Source of the DNA: Apostichopus japonicus
Taxonomy: Eukaryota > Echinodermata > Holothuroidea > Aspidochirotida > Stichopodidae
Assembly: GCF_037975245.1 (NCBI RefSeq)
Contig: NC_092578.1
Coordinates: 3,910,001-3,974,000, forward strand
Direction of reading: 5' to 3'
DNA length: 64,000 nucleotides
Position 1 is the first letter of the stretch. The number at the start of each line of letters is the position of its first letter. Under the pieces are notes generated by a model, which worked only from the letters and a program-made list of their open reading frames with translations, searched no databases and was not told the DNA's origin. The position numbers and the translations under genes are program-made. Shown one piece after another: positions 9,733-21,000 of this stretch.

Positions 9733-12700
9733 CCAAACGCGCTGTATATACGTAATGTGTAATGATCAGGAAAATGATTTTTTTTCAAAATCGATTAACT
9801 TTAGTTATGGAGCCTACAAGGATGTCCGGTTAGCACCACATTAAAGTAGAAAGGTTCCTCTTTTACGTGGTATACCTCTACTATCGGTAACAAAAATGAT
9901 TCCTTGACCAAAAGTGACCTTAAAGTTTTAACCCCGATACGGACATCTCTAAACGCGCTGTATATACGTAATGTGTAATGATAAGAAAAATGTGAATTTT
10001 TAATTTTTTTCAAAATCGATTAACTTTAGTTATGGAGCCTACTAGGATGTCCGGTTAGCACCACATTAAAGTAGAAAGGTTCCTCTTTTACGTGGTATAC
10101 CTCTACTATCGGTAACAAAAATGATTTCTTGACCAAAAGTGACCTTAAAGTTTTAACCCTGATACGGACATCCCTAAACGCGCTGTATATACGTAATGTG
10201 TAATGATAAGAAAAATGTTAATTTTTTAATTTTTTTCAAAATCGATTAACTTTAGTTATGGAGCCTACTAGGATGTCCGGTTAGCACCACATTAAAGTAG
10301 AAAGGTTCCTCTTTTACGTGGTATACCTCTACTATCGGTAACAAAAATGATTTCTTGACCAAAAGTGACCTTAAACTTTTAACCCCGATACGGACATCTC
10401 TAAACGCGCTGTATATACGTAATGTGTAATGATAAGAAAAATGTGAATTTTTAATTTTTTTCAAAATCGATTAACTTTAGTTATGGAGCCTACTGGCATG
10501 TCCGGTTAGCACCACATTAAAGTAGAAAGGTTCCTCTTTTACGTGGTATACCTCTACTATCGGTAACAAAAATGATTTCTTGACCAAAAGTGACCTTAAA
10601 GTTTTAACCCCGATACGGACATCTCTAAACGCGCTGTATATACGTAATGTGTAATGATAAGAAAAATGTTAATTTTTTAATTGTTTTCAAAATCGATTAA
10701 CTTTAGTTATGGAGCCTACTGGGATGTCCGGTTAGCACCACATTAAAGTAGAAAGGTTCCTCTTTTACGTGGTATATCTCTACTATCGGTAACAAAAATG
10801 ATTTCTTGACCAAAAGTGACCTTAAAGTTTTAACCCCGATACGGACATTTCTAAACGCGCTGTATATACGTTATGTGTAATGATCAGAAAAAATTTATAA
10901 TTTTTATTTTTTTCAAAATCGATTTACTTTAGTTATGGAGCCTACTAGGATGTCCGGTTAGCACCACATTAAAGTAGAAAGGTTCCTCTTTTACGTGGTA
11001 TACCTCTACTATCGGTAACAAAACTGATTTCTTGACCAAAAGTGACCTTAAACTTTTAACCCCGATACGGACATCTCTAAACGCGCTGTATATACGTAAT
11101 GTGTAATGATAAGAAAAATGTTAATTTTTAATTTTTCAAAATCGATTAACTTTAGTTATGGAGCCTACAAGGATGTCCGGTTAGCACCACATTAAAGTAG
11201 ACAGGTTCATCTTTCACGTGGTATATCTCTACTATCGGTAACAAAAATGATTTCTTGACCAAAAGTGACCTTAAAGTTTAAACCCCGATACGGACATCTC
11301 TAAACGCGCTGTATATACGTAATGTGTAATGATAAGAAAAATGTGAATTTTTAATTTTTTTCAAAATCGATTAACTTTAGTTATGGAGCCTACTAGGATG
11401 TCCGGTTAGCACCACATTAAAGTAGAAAGGTTCCTCTTTTACGTGGTATACCTCTACTATCGGTAACAAAAATGATTTCTTGACCAAAAGTGACCTTAAA
11501 GTTTTAACCCCGATACGGACATCTCTAAACGCGCTGTATATACGTTATGTGTAATGATCAGAAAAAATTATGATTTTTAATTTTTTTCAAAATCGATTAA
11601 CTTTAGTTATGGAGCCTACTAGGATGTCCGGTTAGCACCACATTAAAGTAGACAGGTTCATCTTTCACGTGGTATATCTCTACTATCGGTAACAAAAATG
11701 ATTTCTTGACCAAAAGTGACCTTAAAGTTTTAACCCCGATACGGACATCTCTAAACGCGCTGTATATACGTAATGTGTAATGATAAGAAAAATGTAAATT
11801 TTTTAATTTTTTTCAAAATCGATTAACTTTAGTTATGGAGCCTACTGGCATGTCCGGTTAGCACCACATTAAAGTAGAAAGGTTCCTCTTTTACGTGGTA
11901 TACCTCTACTATTGGTAACAAAAATGATTTCTTGACCAAAAGTGACCTTAAAGTTTTAACCCCGATACAGACCCTTCTCTAAACGCGCTGTATATACGTA
12001 ATGTGTAATGATCAGAAAAATTTATAATTTTTATTTTTTTCAAAATCGATTAACTTTAGTTATGGAGCCTACTAGGATGTCCGGTTAGCACCACATTAAA
12101 GTAGAAAGGTTCCTCTTTTACGTGGTATACCTCTACTATCGGTAACAAAAATGATTTCTTGACCAAAAGTGACCTTAAAGTTTTAACCCCGATACGGACA
12201 TCTCTAAACGCGCTGTATATACGTAATGTGTAATGATAAGAAAAATGTAAATTTTTTACATTTTTTCAAAATCGATTAACTTTAGTTATGGAGCCTACTA
12301 GGATGTCCGGTTAGCACCACATTAAAGTAGAAAGGTTCCTCTTTTACGTGGTATACCTCTACTATCGGTAACAAAAATGATTTCTTGACCAAAAGTGACC
12401 TTAAAGTTTTAACCCCGATACGGACATCTCTAAACGCGCTGTATATACGTAATGTGTAATGATAAGAAAAATGTAAATTTTTTAATTTTTTTCAAAATCG
12501 ATTAACTTTAGTTATGGAGCCTACTAGGATGTCCGGTTAGCACCACATTAAAGTAGAAAGGTTCCTCTTTTACGTGGTATACCTCTACTATCGGTAACAA
12601 AAATGATTTCTTGACCAAAAGTGACCTTAAAGTTTAAACCCCGATACGGACATCTCTAAACGCGCTGTATATACGTAATGTGTAATGATAAGAAAAATGT

Positions 12701-13538
12701 AAATTTTTTAATTTTTTTCAAAATCGATTAACTTTAGTTATGGAGCCTACTAGGATGTCCGGTTAGCACCACATTAAAGTAGAAAGGTTCCTCTTTTACG
12801 TGGTATACCTCTACTATCGGTAACAAAAATGATTTCTTGACCAAAAGTGAACTTGAACTTTTAACCCCGATACGGACATCTCTAAACGCGCTGTATATAC
12901 GTAATGTGTAATGATCAGAAAAATTTATAATTTTTATTTTTTTCAAAATCGATTAACTTTAGTTATGGAGCCTACTAGGATGTCCGGTTAGCACCACATT
13001 AAAGTAGAAAGGTTCCTCTTTTACGTGGTATACCTCTACTATCGGTAACAAAAATGATTTCTTGACCAAAAGTGACCTTAAACTTTTAACCCCGATACGG
13101 ACATCTCTAAACGCGCTGTATATACGTAATGTGTAATGATAAGAAAAATGTTAATTTTTAATTTTTCAAAATCGATTAACTTTAGTTATGGAGCCTACAA
13201 GGATGTCCGGTTAGCACCACATTAAAGTAGACAGGTTCATCTTTCACGTGGTATACCTCTACTATCGGTAACAAAAATGATTTCTTGACCAAAAGTGACC
13301 TTAAAGTTTTAACCCCGATACGGACATCTCTAAACGCGCTGTATATACGTAATGTGTAATGATAAGAAAAATGTAAATTTTTTAATTTTTTTCAAAATCG
13401 ATTAACTTTAGTTATGGAGCCTACTAGGATGTCCGGTTAGCACCACATTAAAGTAGACAGGTTCATCTTTCACATGGTATATCTCTACTATCGGTAACAA
13501 AAATGATTTCTTGACCAAAAGTGACCTTAAACTTTTAT
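9733..13538 (+). repeat. Satellite array, direct arm: 17 monomers of ~225 bp
   Basis: The marker AAACGCGCTG recurs at 9735, 9951, 10176, 10402, 10627, 10853, 11079, 11302, 11527, 11753, 11981, 12206, 12432, 12658, 12883, 13108 and 13332, a period of about 225 bp. Monomers are nearly identical apart from the length of a T/A-rich run and a few diagnostic substitutions. The segment around 10931-11330 recurs almost exactly 2,030 bp later (12961-13360), a higher-order unit of nine monomers. No eukaryotic gene is encoded. The 70-codon open frames in some monomers lack an ATG start. Confidence 0.97.
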
Positions 13539-16452
13539 CGAAGTTAATCGATTTTGAAAAAATAAAAATTAACATTTTTCTTATCATTACACACTACGTA
13601 TATACAGCGCGTTTAGAGATGTCCGTATCGGGGTTAAAACTTTAAGGCCATTTTTGGTCAAGAAATCATTTTTGTTACCGATAGTAGAGGTATACCACGT
13701 GAAAGATGAACCTGACAACTTTAATGTGGTGCTAACCGGACATGCCAGTAGGCTCCATAACTAAAGTTAATCGATTTTGAAAAAATAAAAATTAACATTT
13801 TTCTTATCATTACACACTACGTATATACAGCGCGTTTAGAGATGTCCGTATCGGGGTTAAAACTTTAAGGCCATTTTTGGTCAAGAAATCATTTTTGTTA
13901 CCGATAGTAGAGGTATACCACGTGAAAGATGAACCTGACAACTTTAATGTGGTGCTAACCGGACATGCCAGTAGGCTCCATAACTAAAGTAAATCGATTT
14001 TGAAAAAAATAAAAATTATAAATTTATCTGATCAATACAGATACCGTATATACAGCGCGTTTAGAGATGTCCGTATCGGGGATAAACTTTTAAGGCCATT
14101 TTTGGTCAAGAAATCATTTTTGTTACCGATAGTAGAGGTATATCACGTGAAAGATGAACCTGTCTACTTTAATGTGGTGCTAACCGGACATGCCAGTAGG
14201 CTCCATAACTAAAGTTAATCGATTTTGAAAAAAATAAAAATTAACCATTTTTCTGATCATTACACATAACGTAAATACAGCGCGTTTAGAGATGTCCGTA
14301 TCGGGGTTAAAACTTTAAGGCCATTTTTGGTCAAGAAATCATTTTTGTTACCGATAGTAGAGGTATACCACGTGAAAGATGAACCTGACAACTTTAATGT
14401 GGTGCTAACCGGACATGCCAGTAGGCTCCATAACTAAAGTTAATCGATTTTGAAAAAATAAAAATTAACCATTTTTCTTATCATTACACATTACGTATAT
14501 ACAGCGCGTTTAGAGATGTCCGTATCGGGGTTAAAACTTTAAGGCCATTTTTGGTCAAGAAATCATTTTTGTTACCGATAGTAGAGGTATATCACGTGAA
14601 AGATGAACCTGTCTACTTTAATGTGGTGCTAACCGGACATGCCAGTAGGCTCCATAACTAAAGTTAATCGATTTTGAAAAAAATAAAAATTATAAATTTA
14701 TCTGATCATTACACATAACGTATATACAGCGCGTTTAGAGATGTCCGTATCGGGGTTAAAACTTTAAGGGAATTTTTGGTCAAGAAATCATTTTTGTTAC
14801 CGATAGTAGAGGTATACCACGTGAAAGAGGAACCTTTCTTCTTTAATGTGGTCCTATTCGGACATCCTAGTAGGCTCCATAACTAAAGTTAATCGATTTT
14901 GGAAAAAAAAATCATTTTTTGGATCATTACACATTAGATATACAGCGCGTTTAGAGATGTCCGTATCGGGGTTAAATTTTAAGGTTACTTTTGGTCAAGA
15001 AATCATTTTTGTTACCGATAGTAGAGGTACATCACGTGAAAGATGAACCTTTCTATATGAATGTGGTCCTATTCGGACATCCTAGTAGGCTCCATAACTA
15101 AAGTTAATCGATTTTGAAAAAATAAAAATTAACCATTTTTCTTATCATTACACATTACGTATATACAGCGCGTTTAGAGATGTCCGTATCGGGGTTAAAA
15201 CTTTAAGGGAATTTTTGGTCAAGAAATCATTTTTGTTACCGATAGTAGAGGTATATCACGTGAAAGATGAACCTGTCTACTTTAATGTGGTGCTAACCGG
15301 ACATCCTAGTAGGCTCCATAACTAAAGTAAATCGATTTTGAAAAAAATAAAAATCATAAATTTTTCTGATCATTACACATAACGCATATACAGCGCGTTT
15401 AGAGATGTCCGTATCGGGGTTAAAACTTTAAGGGAATTTTTGGTCAAGAAATCATTTTTGTTACCGATAGTAGAGGTACATCACGTGAAAGATGAACCTT
15501 TCTATATGAATGTGGTCCTATTCGGACATCCTAGTAGGCTCCATAACTAAAGTTAATCGATTTTGAAAAAATAAAAATTAACCATTTTTCTTATCATTAC
15601 ACATTACGTATATACAGCGCGTTTAGAGATGTCCGTATCGGGGTTAAAACTTTAAGGGAATTTTTGGTCAAGAAATCATTTTTGTTACCGATAGTAGAGG
15701 TATATCACGTGAAAGATGAACCTGTCTACTTTAATGTGATGCTAACCGGACATGCCAGTAGGCTCCATAACTAAAGTTAATCGATTTTGAAAAAATAAAA
15801 ATTAACCATTTATCTTATCATTACACATTACGTATATACAGCGCGTTTAGAGATGTCCGTATCGGGGTTAAAACTTTAAGGGAATTTTTGGTCAAGAAAT
15901 CATTTTTGTTACCGATAGTAGAGGTATATCACGTGAAAGATGAACCTGTCTACTTTAATGTGATGCTAACCGGACATGCCAGTAGGCTCCATAACTAAAG
16001 TTAATCGATTTTGAAAAAATAAAAATTAACCATTTTTCTTATCATTACACATTACGTATATACAGCGCGTTTAGAGATGTCCGTATCGGGGTTAAAACTT
16101 TAAGGGAATTTTTGGTCAAGAAATCATTTTTGTTACCGATAGTAGAGGTATATCACGTGAAAGATGAACCTGTCTACTTTAATGTGATGCTAACCGGACA
16201 TGCCAGTAGGCTCCATAACTAAAATTAATTGATTTTGAAGAAGAAAAAAAAAATATCAATATTTTAAAACGTTTAGGCCACTTTTGGTCAAAAAAATCGG
16301 CTTTGTTACCGATAGTAGGTATTACACGTGAAAGAAGAAATTGTTTTCTTTGATTTGATGCTAACCGGACCTCCTAACTAGGTCGATAACTCAAATTAAC
16401 CGATTTTGAAATAATAATACGTTTGGATCATAACACATTACCGCGCGTTTCG
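13539..16452 (-). repeat. Satellite array, inverted arm: 12 monomers plus a diverged edge copy
   Basis: At about 13538 the orientation flips with no spacer. The reverse-complement marker CAGCGCGTTT then recurs about every 225 bp from 13605 to 16062 (12 copies). A thirteenth, strongly diverged and shortened copy at about 16240-16452 marks the array edge. Most monomers of this arm carry variants rare in the other arm, such as GAAAGATGAACCTG and GGACATGCCAGTAGG. A few direct-arm monomers (near 11192, 11650, 13223 and 13450) carry the same variants in opposite orientation, which points to exchange or inversion between arms. Confidence 0.96.
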
Positions 16453-17010
16453 AGCTAATTTTCCCATTTGCATCCCACTCCTGTTAGGATCGAACGGTTT
16501 GTAGCCATCGAATTTCAATAAATCAAAGTGTTACTGGCTGTTTTTTCATACCACTTGTAAGAGGAATAACTTAACATCGTCATTGTACCCCTCTTGACTG
16601 TTGCATATTCTCATAAATTAATTGTTTAGACATTTGAAAAAAAAAGAAAAAAAATGGTATAAAAATTGCCGCCATTTACGCCTTTCTCCACAAGATTTGG
16701 TAGGATCACAAGTTTCAGTTCAATATGGATGCAGATTTCGTCCACCATTAAATTCCAAAATTATATTACATGAAAGAGCAACAACTCATCTCTCATATGG
16801 TGCAATTATTGGCATTTTACAGTATTCATAGCGTTAATTATTATCGCTTTAAAACAGGTACGAAAAAGTAGCAGTCTTGTTATTGTCCGCTAATTTAGGC
16901 TGCCCTTAGTGGCTGCTGGGGATCAACTTTCCCGCCACAGCGTACCCAGCGCTCGTCACAGTGTACAAACATCAGCGGCCAACGGCGTGTAACGTTGATG
17001 TATACACTAT
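16453..17010. other. Right unique segment of the satellite-bearing element
   Basis: AT-rich at first, then GC-richer from about 16900, with one extra inverted AGCAGCCACTAA-type motif near 16900-16918. A 69-codon open frame at 16622-16831 lacks an ATG start and any recognisable motif. I see no transposase remnant. Confidence 0.5.
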
Positions 17011-17052
17011 TGGCTGCTGTTAGTGGCTGCTCTTAGTGGCTGCTACGTTCAA

Positions 17053-18034
17053 ACAGGTGTGTAAAAGAAAGCAAGATGGTAAAAGTTTTGTGGCCATATT
17101 TTGATGTAAAGTCTAGCCAAAGATATATCTGATTGGGGGCGACAAATACATTTACGTAATCGTCAAACTGGGTTACTGCTCTGTGCATCTACAACTTACA
17201 AGTTATTTCCAATACTACGGCACACTAGTGTGTAAGACTGGTGCCGATATTTCGGAACTTTCTTCCATCCTTGAGAAGAGGTTGAAGATCGAGGTAGCGT
17301 AATCAAGAAACATTCCAAATATTGATGATTCGTTGGTTACTTGCCGTCGTATTTCTTTTTAAGACATATTGAACTAAGTTAGGATAGGTTACCATCAGCC
17401 CGTTGTTAGTCAATGTTAGGCTAATGTAGCCCTTTTTTGGAACCTGGATAGGTCTCACGTTAGGCTAAATTTAGACCTAAATGATTTGGGATGGCTGAAA
17501 GGCTCCGAATATTCCAATGGAGCGCTTAAATGTTTTCTGACAGGTTGTGCAGTCAGCTATTTCATTTTGTTTGATTTTTGGAATGATGACTTACCCTTTG
17601 TAGTTTGTACTGTCTGTTGTGTAAGTGTAATTTGTAAATATGTAAGGCTTAGGCTAGCCTAACCTATATGCTAATGCTATACAGTAAATGGGTTACATCA
17701 GTATGTTGATTCTAAGAATAATACTTAGTTAAGTTTGCTGATGCTAACTACCATAGATATGTCAATATTCATACAATATACCGTTGAACCGCTATTTCCT
17801 GGAGATCTTTCTGGGACTTGTGCAAGGCAGCTTATTAGAAAAGGTGATTAAGAAAGGTCTTTGTTGTATGTACTTTTGATAGAGACCTTGGGTCACTACC
17901 ATCACTACACTGCCTCACAAGTTTGCTTACATGTTAAGAGACATCAACAAATTACAGTGAAGAAGTGTAACAAACATGACTTTGTGTGTAAATTATTAAT
18001 CCCCTTTCACCTTCTCTGGATTGCAATCAGTGCG
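17053..18034 (+). promoter_or_regulatory. NDUFS1 upstream region and probable 5' UTR
   Basis: About 980 nt between the element edge and the NDUFS1 start codon. The bases just before the ATG (ttgcaatcag|tgcgATG) fit a 3' splice site, so the 5' UTR is probably split by an intron and transcription starts further upstream. A GTGCCGATATTTCGGAAC-type motif at 17240-17290 resembles tails of Penelope-like elements. The open frame that extends upstream of the ATG to 17861 has no upstream in-frame ATG with family similarity and is best read as intron. Confidence 0.4.
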
Positions 18035-21000
18035 ATGTTCCGGTTATCTGCATCAAGAGTGTGGCAGCTGTCCCACAAACTGACAGCCCCTTTAGGAGCC
18101 AGGGCTAATTCCGGTACTTCACCAGCACCAGAGAAGATCGAAGTATTCGTGGATGACCAACCTGTTTATGTTGACCCAGGAACAACTGTCCTTCAGGTAT
18201 GATTATAATCATGATGTGTGAAAGGTACTGTATCTTTCTTCACTGTCCCATTGTCATTTATCACGTTAAGTAAATCTAGCTTCATACATGTGACATATTT
18301 TGATCTCACTTTTCATTGAAATGTCTCCTCAAGTTCTTTGCAAAACTTCACCATTCCTTATGGAGTTGGCTAGACAGTAATGATAATGTAAGATAATTTC
18401 AGCTCCAATTCATAGTCTACTTTACAATTGCAATATAGAATTTTTATTTCTCCATTGCAACATTCACAAATTATTTCTCCCATCTCCATTTCTTGGTAAT
18501 TTCTTCCAATGCCCTCCAACCTTCTCTGTTGTTGTTTGACTACTGACTTACAGTCAACAGTAAATAATCAATATTTGTTAACTTCATGAAAATGTTGCTG
18601 AACCCTTGGATAGAAACATACACTTATCATTTTGTACATATAAATAGCATACATGTGCAGTGTCTATCCTTAATGGTGTTAGTCTTTCAATATTCTTTTC
18701 TTTTGTTTTATTTTCTAGGCATGTGCTCAAGTTGGGATTGAGATTCCAAGGTTTTGCTACCATGACCGCCTCTCAGTGGCCGGCAATTGTAGAATGTGCC
18801 TTGTGGAGGTAGAAAAGTCTGTCAAGGTATGTTAACGACTTTCAGAGCAACAAAGCACATGCATGCTAAGAATGTAGGTGGAATAGTTAATGAATATTGA
18901 GGCATGTTTTCCAAGGACTTTGAATAAAATGAGAGATGGGGTGGAATGGGGGGGGGGATAGGTGTAGGACCAATGTGCTATGGTGTTGATATTGCCGGGC
19001 CATGCTCACATGAAAATCAGAGCTGTGGAGTTTACTGGCTGGCCCAGGCTCCTCTGATGCCCCCCCCCCCCTCACACCTCCCTCTTCTCTTAATGTTGGA
19101 GGCCTTATGTTGAGAACACCTAGTTGATTTTCCAACATGTGACCTGCAGTGTTGTAAAAATATTAACAGCCTAAAGAATTTCTGTATCATGTTTTTAAAG
19201 CAAATAATGAATTGAATAGTAAATCAAATTGAATGGCTTAGTAAAAAGCTTGAACCATTTTAGACAAGACACAATAATGTGTGGTTCTACCACAGAACAA
19301 TGAATTACATCTTTCATTGAAAATGGGAAACATATTTTATCTGATGGGAAGTATACCATAGGTTGTATAAACTTCCTACTGGATAATACAGCTCCCTTTG
19401 AGGTTACTAATGAAGTGCAGCCCCTCCCCCCCACAAAATGAAAAGTTACTAATGAAGTGCAACCATCACACAAATGAAATTTGCAATGAACTCATTTGTC
19501 TTCAACAGCCTGTTGCTGCGTGTGCTATGCCCGTTATGAAAGGCTGGAGAATCAAACCAAACTCGGAGATGTCTCGTAAAGCCAGAGAAGGTGTCATGGA
19601 ATTTCTTCTGATGAATCATCCTTTGGACTGTCCCATTTGTGACCAGGGTGGAGAATGTGATCTTCAGGTATATACCATTCTCTGTTTTTGATATTAATGT
19701 CAGGCCTGGATGGCAATTCTTTTATGAAGCTGAGCAGACACCTTGTGCATGTTATAGTAGAATCAGATTGGGCTCCTTACACTTCATGTAAGGTGGCTAT
19801 CTAATTTTACAGTGGTGGATTTTTTAAACAATTTGGAAGAGCATTATATTGTGGATTTCTTCTGAAGGAATGACTCATCTTACTGTTGCCAGCCAGGGCT
19901 TGAACACACCACCTTCCAGTTGTCAGTGTTTCATTGCTTGTAGTGCCACTGCCTTTATCCACTTAACCATAGCACTGGTCGTGTATAGAATTTTCACCAT
20001 TACAAGGAAGTAAGCATTATCAGTTCCATTTTCACACATGTTACACGTAATTGAGCAATTATAAAAAAAAGTACCCGAGGTCGGAGGGGGGGGGGAGGGG
20101 TTGGAAGTTACATTGTGGATCTTTCCTGCAAAGTACAGTAAGATTGGATATCGGTAAATGAATTACTAAAATCAAACAGTTGTGAATTACACAAATGTTA
20201 AATAAGATATGTAAGGCATCTTTTAAATTGATGAATATTGAACGTTGATATCGTCACTAAATTAAGAAGTTGACTTTATCCTTTCAGGTTTGTAAGCATC
20301 TTTCTTGAATCTCCAGGATTTCTTTAGTGATGGCTAGTCTGTAGTAAATTATCTTTTTGACATTGTTATCTATTTTTTTTCTGTTTCACAGGATCAATCA
20401 ATGGCATTTGGTAGTGATAGAAGCCGGTTTGTCGATAACCAGTTCACAGGAAAAAGGGCTGTTCAAGACAAGAATGTTGGTCCGTTAATCAAAACTATTA
20501 TGACACGTTGCATACACTGTACCAGATGCATTAGGTAAATGCTTCTTATTCAAGTTCTCTTGTGTACGAAAGACTAATGCAGCCATGCCCCCCAAAAAAT
20601 ATAAACCACTGATATACATACAAGACAAAAAAATTTAACGACAAACTAAACTTTTAAACGAAACACAAAGTTTAAAACCGAAAAAAAAAAATATTGGAAT
20701 AAAAAAAAAAAGTACTAATCAAAAATATTTGTTTTTGGTATTAAATTTTTTTTTTTTAAATTTTTAAATGTTTGTTTTTCATTTTAAAAGTATTGTTTCT
20801 CTTTGAAGATTTTTTGTCTTCTATATATACCCATGGTTTATATATTTTATTGGCACGGCCGTATTAGTCTTTTTCGTTTTAAAATGTTTGTTTTTGGTTT
20901 TAAACATTTTGTCTTCTATATATCTCCATGGTTTTAAAAATTTTGTCTTCTATATATATCCATGGTTTATATAATGTTTGGGCATAGTCGCATTAGTCTT

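Larger units (their letters stand above)
9568..17052. mobile_element. 7.5-kb block bounded by 42-nt terminal inverted repeats and filled with satellite
   Basis: The left end, 9568-9609, and the reverse complement of the right end, 17011-17052, agree at 40 of 42 positions. Each end is built from the motif AGCAGCCACTAAG and close variants repeated three times, and a further inverted copy lies at 16900-16918. Inside are about 125 bp of left unique sequence, the satellite palindrome (9733-16452), and about 560 bp of right unique sequence. No transposase or other coding sequence is present, so the element would be non-autonomous. I found no convincing target-site duplication. An alternative is that the short inverted ends are unrelated repeats of the AGCAGCCACTAA motif, but the order and length of the match argue against that. 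Confidence 0.6.

Noticed and set aside
9801..14212. 70-codon open frames in satellite monomers on both strands
   Set aside because: They begin at TTG rather than ATG, occur intact in only a few of about 30 monomers, and follow directly from the monomer sequence. No sign of protein-level selection is visible.
9733..16452. Regularly spaced repeats resembling a CRISPR array at first glance
   Set aside because: The period is ~225 bp with no unique spacers, monomers are contiguous, and the DNA is animal. It is satellite DNA.
17861..18034. Upstream extension of the NDUFS1 open frame
   Set aside because: It lacks an ATG start, does not resemble the family N-terminus, and ends at a plausible 3' splice site just before the ATG at 18035.
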